Shown: positions 14,195-21,300 of the stretch, piece by piece
Numbering within the stretch: position 1 is the stretch's first letter
Layout of the letters: every line of letters begins with the position of its first letter
Assembly: GCA_002503885.1 (NCBI GenBank)
Contig: DASQ01000130.1
Span: forward strand, 1-36,795
Length of the DNA stretch: 36,795 bases
Source of the DNA: Methanoculleus marisnigri
GTDB taxonomy: Archaea; Halobacteriota; Methanomicrobia; Methanomicrobiales; Methanoculleaceae
Direction of reading: 5' to 3'
The notes under the pieces: generated by a model
What the model saw: the letters and a program-made list of their open reading frames with translations, nothing else
Told to the model about the DNA's origin: nothing
Databases searched by the model: none
Made by a program: the position numbers and the translations under genes

Positions 14195-15589
14195 ATGGAT
14201 AAAGAGTTTCAACCCGTCAACCTCTATCTCACCCTTGGAAAGGTGGGAATATTTGCCTTCGTCCTGATGAGTGTATACCAGTTCATCATGGACTACCTCT
14301 ATCCCGACATCTCGCTCTCGGATTCGCACCTGCATACGGTCATCTTCACTACCCTGCTCGCCACAGCGGCTGCTTTCTTTGTCTTCCGCAAACAGCAAAC
14401 CCTTCTTGCGATGCTGGTAACCGAAGCGAACGAACGCAGAGTGACAGGGGAAGCCCTGCAAAAGAGTGAGGCAAAGTTCCGCTCCATCGTCGAGATGGCG
14501 AATGAAGGCATCCTGCAGATAGACAGCCGCTACACGACCACCTACGTCAACCATACGATGGCCGAGATGCTCGGTTATTCGGTTGAAGAGATGCTCGGCC
14601 GACCGGCAACCGACTTCATAGTTACAGAGGAACTCGACAAGCACTGGAGCCGCATGGCGGAGAGAGAGCAGGGTCTTGGCGGCAGATACGAGTGCCGGCT
14701 CAGGCACAACGATCACAGCGTCAGGTGGGTTCTGGTCTCTGCCACCGCCCTGAGCGATGGAGACGACAGGTTTGCGGGATCCTTTGCCATGTTTACCGAT
14801 ATCACCGAGAGGAAACAGACTGAGGAAGCGCTCCAGCGCCACACCGAAGACCTTGCCGGACTCCACCAGCAACTCGCCTCAGCGAACCGCGAGGCGAACC
14901 TCTACCTGGATATCCTCACCCACGACATCCGCAACACCGAGAACGTCGCGAACCTCTACACCGATCTGCTCATCGAGACCCTGGACGGGGATTCGCGGAC
15001 ATACGTGGAGAAACTTCAGCGGAGTATCCGGAAAAGCATCGAGATCCTGGGTAACGTCTCCAAGATCCGGCGGATTCACCAGCCGTCCGGCGGGCACAGG
15101 TGCGTGGACCTGGATACGGTTATCCTTGATGAGATCGCACAGTTCCCTGAGGGCGTCGTCCGCTACGATACGGTCAACCGCCGGGTACTGGCCGACGACC
15201 TCCTCCCGGAAGTCTTCGCGAACCTCATCGGCAACGCCGTCAAGTTCGGCGGGCCCGATGTCGAGATCGAGATCCGGGTGGACGACGAAGACGAGTTCGT
15301 CCGGGTCTCGGTCGAGGACACCGGCCCGGGGATCCCCAACGATCAGAAACAGGAGGTCTTCCACCGGTACGAGAAGAGGAGAAGGGGCGTCGGTGAAGGA
15401 CTCGGGCTTTTTCTCGTGCAGGTACTCATCGAGCGCTACGGCGGCAGAATCTGGGCGGAGGACAGGGTGCCGGGCCATCCTGAGCGAGGGGCGGCGTTCC
15501 GGTTCACGCTCCGGCAGGCCGCCCGGGATGAGCCGGGTGTCCGGACCGGTGACAACGTAGAAGGGTGCAGGCTCCCCCGGAACACTTGA
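14195..15589 (+). CDS. PAS-domain membrane sensor histidine kinase
   Basis: A 464-residue histidine kinase. Two membrane helices lie at about 16-36 and 47-64 with almost no external loop, then a PAS domain (about 90-205, ending F-T-D-I-T-E-R-K), a short coiled linker, the phosphoacceptor region with H243 in L-T-H-D-I-R-N, and an ATPase domain with N-box N-L-I-G-N-A-V-K (343-350), G1 D-T-G-P-G-I (375-380) and G2 G-E-G-L-G-L-F (400-406). Signals are probably sensed by PAS in the cytoplasm or within the membrane. ATG 14195 has only a weak GGGGC upstream; a frame back to 14093 exists but lacks family-like sequence. No response regulator is adjacent; the nearest is at 35464. Confidence 0.87.
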   Translation: MDKEFQPVNLYLTLGKVGIFAFVLMSVYQFIMDYLYPDISLSDSHLHTVIFTTLLATAAAFFVFRKQQTLLAMLVTEANERRVTGEALQKSEAKFRSIVEMANEGILQIDSRYTTTYVNHTMAEMLGYSVEEMLGRPATDFIVTEELDKHWSRMAEREQGLGGRYECRLRHNDHSVRWVLVSATALSDGDDRFAGSFAMFTDITERKQTEEALQRHTEDLAGLHQQLASANREANLYLDILTHDIRNTENVANLYTDLLIETLDGDSRTYVEKLQRSIRKSIEILGNVSKIRRIHQPSGGHRCVDLDTVILDEIAQFPEGVVRYDTVNRRVLADDLLPEVFANLIGNAVKFGGPDVEIEIRVDDEDEFVRVSVEDTGPGIPNDQKQEVFHRYEKRRRGVGEGLGLFLVQVLIERYGGRIWAEDRVPGHPERGAAFRFTLRQAARDEPGVRTGDNVEGCRLPRNT

Positions 15590-15909
15590 AAGGCCTTTGA
15601 ACCATCCCGTATTCGACCGATGTTGGGGACTCATCCCGATAGTCAACGTATCGTGCCCGATTATGCTCCCCCTGCGCCGGGGCACTCGGGCTCCGCCGAA
15701 GACGACCAACTCCGGGGTCATGGCAGCCGCGTTCGGGAGCATTGCGACCTTTGCCATCCCGCTCATCATCGCCGCCCATGGGGCACAGAGCGTAGTGTCG
15801 TGCCGGTCGTCACGCCAAGTCTCTGTGCCACGCTCGTCAACCCCTACGGTCAAGACGAACAATACAGGATAGCCGTGACAGAGAACGCTGTCGTGGTTCC
15901 GTAGGCACC
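15590..15909. other. 320-bp gap without a convincing gene
   Basis: The stretch between the histidine kinase and cca is GC-rich with short frames of 90-odd codons on both strands, none with a ribosome binding site, promoter or recognisable domain. One frame encodes a hydrophobic run (F-G-S-I-A-T-F-A-I-P-L-I-I-A) that could be a relic of a membrane protein, but I cannot support it. Confidence 0.5.
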
Positions 15910-17283
15910 CTACTTCCCCGTCGTCCTCTTGATCCTCGCAAGCGGTGATGCGCGATCGAGGAACCTGGAGACGAACCCGGCAAACTCCTCGTCCCAGCAC
16001 TCCGCACCAGCCTTCACCGTCCATCCCTGCTTCATTGAGCGACGGACGTGCTTGCCCAGCGCGACGTCGAAGAGGGCTTTTGACCGGAGCAGGTCGATAG
16101 CCCGGGTGAACGGGCGGGGGAGTTCCACCACGTAGCGGCCGTCCTCGACGTAGGGCCCGGCGAAGACCTCTTCACGGACGTACTTCGCGAGGAATTTCTC
16201 GGCGTTCTCCCGCGCCGAGACCGGCGGCCCGAGATGCCGGCGCATCACCGGAACCTCGCCGGCCATCAGCTCGAAGAGGAGCATGCACCGCTCCTCTGTC
16301 ATGCAGACGTCGATGCGATTGGCCGGAAACCCGCTCCGCTCCAGGAGTTCCCGGATCGACTCGGCGGACTTCCGGAGCTGGGGAACCACCGTGTCGGGCG
16401 TGTAGTCCGGCGTCGCGAAGGTGAGGGAGAAGAGGTGCGTCCCCCGGGCAGAGAGGAGGCGGGAAAAGACCTCCGGGGTGAGCGGCGGAGACTGCCCCCG
16501 GCAGAAGAACGCCGCCGACGGCTCCGCGAGGTAGCCGCGAGCGAGTTCCACGAACTCGAACATCCGCGAGAGCGAGAGCGCCGCCGCCACGTTCCTCTCC
16601 GGGTCGACCGGGTCGATGACGACGAGCGAGTCCTCGAACCGCTTCGTTCCATGCTTCTCGATATCGATCGTCTCCCCGGGCTTCCAGCAGGCGGCAGCCT
16701 CGATGAGCGCGTGGAACCCCCCGTAGTAGATCGTCAGGATTTCGCAGAGGTAGCCGGAGAACCCCTCGGTCATGTGGTCCGACCCGTAGACCCCGCCCGC
16801 CTTCGCGAACTGCTTGAGAAGGAGGACGTCGTCGGCGTAGTCGTCGATGTGGGAGAGAATGTAGCGGGTGTGAAACGGGGTCCGGTCCACGGCGCTCTGG
16901 ATCTCGGTGGCACTCAATACGGCGTAGCAGGGGACAAGATCGATATCAAGCGAGTCGATCGTTGCGTTGACGTAGGGGTGCTCCGCGTACTTCTCGCGCC
17001 AGGTCGCCCCGAACTCCTCGGCGATCCTGTGTGCGAGGGATAGCCCCTGCTCCTGCAGTTCCTCCCGTGAGAGGGCGGGGTCGAAGAGCATGAAGACATC
17101 GAGGTCCCGGTCGCCCCGAACGAAGGTGTCGCGGGCGACCGACCCCACCATCATCGCCTTCGCCATCCCCGACCGCTCCACCGCCTCGATCAGGCGCTGC
17201 CCGATCGCCCGGATATAGGTCCGCTCTTCAGGTGTTGGGCGGATCCTCTTGAGCACCTCCTCCTCACAGGGGCACCGGGTCAA
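15910..17283 (-). CDS. cca: CCA-adding tRNA nucleotidyltransferase (archaeal class I)
   Basis: A 457-residue archaeal CCA-adding enzyme, which builds or repairs the CCA 3' end of tRNA. Catalytic motifs are V-G-S-V-A-R-D-T-F-V-R-G-D-R-D-L-D-V-F with the paired Asp, and the third Asp in D-I-D-L-V-P-C-Y. V-D-R-T-P-F-H and G-F-S-G-Y-L-C-E-I-L match class I archaeal enzymes throughout. The start is TTG 17283, which shares TTGA with the thpR stop codon and has GGAGGT 6 nt upstream; frames further upstream are the shadow of thpR. The enzyme is needed here because the tRNA-Lys gene in this window has no encoded CCA. Confidence 0.9.
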   Translation of the reverse strand: MTRCPCEEEVLKRIRPTPEERTYIRAIGQRLIEAVERSGMAKAMMVGSVARDTFVRGDRDLDVFMLFDPALSREELQEQGLSLAHRIAEEFGATWREKYAEHPYVNATIDSLDIDLVPCYAVLSATEIQSAVDRTPFHTRYILSHIDDYADDVLLLKQFAKAGGVYGSDHMTEGFSGYLCEILTIYYGGFHALIEAAACWKPGETIDIEKHGTKRFEDSLVVIDPVDPERNVAAALSLSRMFEFVELARGYLAEPSAAFFCRGQSPPLTPEVFSRLLSARGTHLFSLTFATPDYTPDTVVPQLRKSAESIRELLERSGFPANRIDVCMTEERCMLLFELMAGEVPVMRRHLGPPVSARENAEKFLAKYVREEVFAGPYVEDGRYVVELPRPFTRAIDLLRSKALFDVALGKHVRRSMKQGWTVKAGAECWDEEFAGFVSRFLDRASPLARIKRTTGK

Positions 17284-17819
17284 AGCGGGACCTCCGCCAG
17301 ATCCTCGTAGATCGATCCGCGGGGCGTGAGCGTGCTCTTCTTGAGCTTGATGCTCTCCACCCGGAATCTCCCGAGCGGTTCGCGGGGTGTGCACTCCACC
17401 TGCGAACACTGCGAGGGGTGGAACTCTTTCACCCGCGCAAGGGTCACATGGGGGCGGAAGGGGCGGCTCTCCCGCGGGAACCCGAGCGGCGCTAAGAGGT
17501 CGTCCACCTGCCGGGCGAGCGCGGCGCTCTCTCCGGCGTCCGCGACGTCGCACCAGACCACCCGCGGCCTGCGTGGAGGGTTGCAGACCGCATACCTGAC
17601 CGTCATATCGAAGGGGTCGGCCCTGACGGCCCGGAGCGCCTCGACGATCGGCTCGATTCGTGCCGGATCAACCCCCCCGAGAAACTTCACCGTGATATGG
17701 AGGTTCGCAGGGTCGACGATAGCGAGCCGCCCACCAGACGGTCTCAGGATCTCCTGGGACTCACGGGCCCTCTCGCGGATCTCCTCCGGCAGATCGATTG
17801 CAACGAACGTCCTGACCAT
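17280..17819 (-). CDS. thpR: RNA 2',3'-cyclic phosphodiesterase (ThpR/LigT)
   Basis: A 179-residue member of the 2H phosphoesterase family. These hydrolyse 2',3'-cyclic phosphate RNA ends to 2'-phosphates and were first described as 2'-5' tRNA-half ligases. The two catalytic H-x-T-x motifs are H41-I-T-V and H124-V-T-L. Length and the F-V-A-I-D-L-P N-terminus are typical. It overlaps cca by 4 nt, so the operon pairs two tRNA 3'-end enzymes. ATG 17819 has no clear ribosome binding site. Confidence 0.9.
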   Translation of the reverse strand: MVRTFVAIDLPEEIRERARESQEILRPSGGRLAIVDPANLHITVKFLGGVDPARIEPIVEALRAVRADPFDMTVRYAVCNPPRRPRVVWCDVADAGESAALARQVDDLLAPLGFPRESRPFRPHVTLARVKEFHPSQCSQVECTPREPLGRFRVESIKLKKSTLTPRGSIYEDLAEVPL

Positions 17820-18049
17820 ACTACCGTACTATCGTGCCTCACCCTACAAAATGGTGATTGTCCGGCAGAGGCGCACCCGGCAGAACGGAGCGGGGAGACG
17901 GCTCAGGGCCAAATTCGGCAGGGGTTCGCCCCGCAATCCGCTCCGGCATACCGGGTGCGCGTCCACTGGTAAACGGTGCCCGGTAAGGAATAAGATCTGT
18001 TATAACCGTACAGAGCGAAAACATAACGACCGAATCCGGGGGTATTATC

Positions 18050-18319
18050 ATTTCCGATACAACGCAATTCATTGTATATACACTAGAATTCTGCCCGAAT
18101 TGCGAAATACTCAAAGAGTTCCTGGCATCCAGGGGCGTTCCCTTCGTCGAGTGCGACATGGCGTCCGCCGAGGGGCTGACAGAACTCCGCATGAACGGCA
18201 TATTCGTTCAGGAAGCGCCGGTGCTGCAGAAGGGCGACGCATTCTATACGTCCGGCGATCTCTTCGTTGGGGGCGCGTTCCGGGAAGACCTTGTCGCCGA
18301 CCTGATCACGGAGGCATGA
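18050..18319 (+). CDS. Glutaredoxin/NrdH-like redoxin with apparent ATT start
   Basis: An 89-residue thioredoxin-fold protein with a C15-P-N-C18 active site after F-I-V-Y-T-L-E-F. It is probably the disulfide reductant of the ribonucleotide reductase encoded immediately downstream (ATGA overlap): methanogen class III reductases are known to work with an NrdH-like redoxin. The frame is open from 17987 but has no ATG, GTG or TTG before the active site. The best initiator is ATT 18050, with GGGGGT (18038-18043) 6 nt upstream, giving M-S-D-T-T-Q-F. The C-terminal half (E-A-P-V-L-Q, F-V-G-G-A-F) fits the cis-Pro loop and glutathione-like groove. The coding case is strong; the start is unusual. Confidence 0.8.
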   Translation: MSDTTQFIVYTLEFCPNCEILKEFLASRGVPFVECDMASAEGLTELRMNGIFVQEAPVLQKGDAFYTSGDLFVGGAFREDLVADLITEA

Positions 18320-21300
18320 GGTTGACACGCAAGTCAACGCAGACGACCATATTCGGGGACTTCCTCCCCACCTTCCCCAAAGTCCGGACCTCGGGAGGCT
18401 ACCTCCTCGACTGGAACCGCGATCGGATCGTCAGGCAGATCGTGGAGGAGAGCCGGCTCGTAGAGGTCTTCTACGGCTACGAGGGAGCCGATGAGGAGAC
18501 GGCGCAGGATATCGCCCGGCGGGTCGAGAGGAAGATTCAGATGCTGGGGCTCCAGTCGCTCTCCGGCCCCCTGATCCGCGAGATCGTCAACATGACGCTC
18601 CTTGAGCGGGGGCTTACGTCCTACCGCAACGTCTGCACCCGGGTGGGAACCCCGGTCTTCGACGCGCACCTCATCGATGTGGGGAGGGGCTTTGAGGCCC
18701 ACGACAACGCCAATCTCCAGGAGAACGCCGAGACCTCGCACAAGAAGAAGGCGGACAAGATCAGCAAGGAGCAGTACCTCCTGCAGCTCCCCCCGGAACT
18801 TGCGGACCACCACCTCCGCGGCGATCTCCACATCCACGACCTGGAATACTTCGGTACCCGCCCATTCTGTATCGATGGGAGCACAGCGATACCCGTGCGG
18901 ATGGAGAACCGCATCCGGAGCATCCGTCCCGACGAACTCCCGATCGAGGGTGACGAGTGGCGCCCCGAGGACCTCTCCGCGCTCACGCCAAAGGGGTGGA
19001 GACAGGTTTCAAAGGTGACCCGCCGGAGGGTGAACCCGGGTGAGATGCTCCGGATCCGGACTTCAGGGGGGCGTTCACTGACGGTCACCGGCGAGCACCG
19101 GATCCCGGTCCGCACCGGGGGCGAGATGACCATCCGCCGTGCCGATGAGGTTCGTGCCGGTGACGCTCTCTACAGGGTCTCCGGGACAGATACCATCCGC
19201 GGAGAGGCAGTAGGGGCAATCGATCTCGTCCGGGAACTGCCGGCATCGGTGCCGGCACATCTCCTTGAGAATGTCTACGTCCGCGGTGCCCGGGAGATCT
19301 TTATCGATGCGGTGCGGACCGGACGGGCCACCTCGTACACCGAGATCTCGCAGGCGCTCGGCGTCAAGCACCAGAAGCAGTGGTATACGCGGGGGACCAT
19401 GCCGGTAACGCTCTTTGGAGCCTTCTGCAGCCGCTATAGTGTCGAGGACTATGCCGGGGTCACCATCGGGGTCACCGGGAGCGAACACGAACTGCCCGCC
19501 CTTCTCACGCTGACACCTGAGCTCATCCGCCTCCTGGGGTTCTTCGTTGCGGAAGGCAACTACAACGTTTCTTTAGAGGCCGGGCAGTACAACCTGGCGA
19601 TCACCAAGAACCGCCAGGCACCCGCCATCCTGGCCCCGGCACGCACCACCCTGAACACGTATGCAACGATCGCCGGCGGCACTCCCGACACCACGACCAT
19701 CTACGGGATCGAGGTGGAACGCAACCGGGCCCTGCAGGTCTACTTCGGTGGGAAACCGGCCTATCTGCTCTTCCGCTACGTCTTCGGCATCCCGGAGGGA
19801 GCGGCAGGCAAACGCCTCCCCTGGATCGTATACCACCTCGACGACGTGCTCCTCCACGAGTTCCTCTCCGCTCTCTTCACCGGAGACGGCTCGGCATATT
19901 ACCGCCCGGAAAAATCGGACTGCATCGTCAATTACACCACCATATCACCGACCCTCCGACAGGAACTCTCTCTCCTGCTCACCACGCTCGGGATGAACCC
20001 CCAGATCGTCGAACTCTACGGGGAGGAAGACCGCCCAACTCTTTACCGGCTCCAGCTTAACGGACGGAAGAATATCGAGACGTTTGCCCGATATGCCACC
20101 TTCCTCGATGAGCGGCAGGACCACATCGACGGTTTCCTCTCTGCGGTGAAGGAGAGACAGGTAAGAGAGCGGGAGGAGACCGTCGTCGAGATATCTCCGG
20201 CGGAGCCAACCGGTGCGTACGTCTACGACCTCTTCCTCGACGGCGACGGGACCGAGGAGAGCCATACGTTCTTCGCCTCCGACGGCTTGCTCATCCACAA
20301 CTGCCAGGATTGGGACCTGCGCTACTTCTTCTACTACGGCCTGATGCCTGATGGCAACGGGACGAAGGCGTCGGTCGCCGGCCCCGCCAGGAGAGCAGAA
20401 GTGGCGGTCCTCCACGCGGTCAAGGCGCTCGGCTCCGCCCAGACGAACTTCGCCGGCGGCCAGGGCTACTACAACTTCCTCACGTTCATGGCGCCCTTCT
20501 TCGAGGGGATGGACTACGAGGAGATCCGGCAGCTGATGCAGATGTTCGTCTATGAGATGACCCAGATGATGGTCGCCCGGGGCGGCCAGGTGGTCTTCTC
20601 ATCGGTTCAGCTCTCCCCGGGGGTCCCCGCCCTCTGGAAGGACAAACCCTGCGTCTACCGCGGCAAGGTCTGGGACGGGAAGCAGGCACCGCTCCGGACC
20701 TACGGCGAGTTCGAGCGGGAGGTCAGGCTCCTCTTTAAGGCGCTGATGGAGGTGATGCTCGAGGGAGACTACTGGGGCAAGCCCTTCTCCTTCCCGAAAC
20801 CCGAGATCAGCATCGAGCCCGATTTCCTCGCCGAGAACGAGGAGTTCAATCGCGAGCACCCGGATCTTCCCACCTACCAGGACCTCTACCTGATGACCTT
20901 CGAACTCGCGTCCAAGTACGGCACACCCTACTACGACAACCAGATCCCCGGCTACCGGGGCGCCGGGAAGGGGATCTCGTGCTACCAGTGCCTGGCAGGG
21001 GATGAACTCATTCCCATAGTGGACGCTGACGGCAGAACCCGGATCAGGGAGATCAAAGACCTCTTTGAAGATACGTCTGGAGAAGATAGGCACACCGATC
21101 CGTACGGCACAGAGTTTGCCCGCCTCGATGCAAATACCCCGAGTGTCGATATCGCCGATATGACGGCAGCCCTGCGTCCCTTCAGCGGGGTCATGCGGCA
21201 GAAATATTCAGGGGTGATGCTCAGGATCACTCTCGAGTCGGGCCGCCGGATCACCGTCACGCCGGATCACCCGGTCTTCGCCCTGGCTGCAGGCAGGTTC

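Noticed and set aside
15597..15904. Two overlapping 91-94 codon frames between the histidine kinase and cca
   Set aside because: Neither has a ribosome binding site or recognisable domain; a hydrophobic stretch alone is insufficient.
17284..17553. N-terminal extension of the CCA-adding enzyme
   Set aside because: It lies wholly inside thpR in another frame and is Arg/Pro-rich; TTG 17283 has an ideal ribosome binding site.
17326..18315. Upstream in-frame extension of nrdD over thpR and the redoxin gene
   Set aside because: It runs antisense to thpR and out of frame across the redoxin gene; its sequence shows no domain and NrdD homology begins at 18316-18322.
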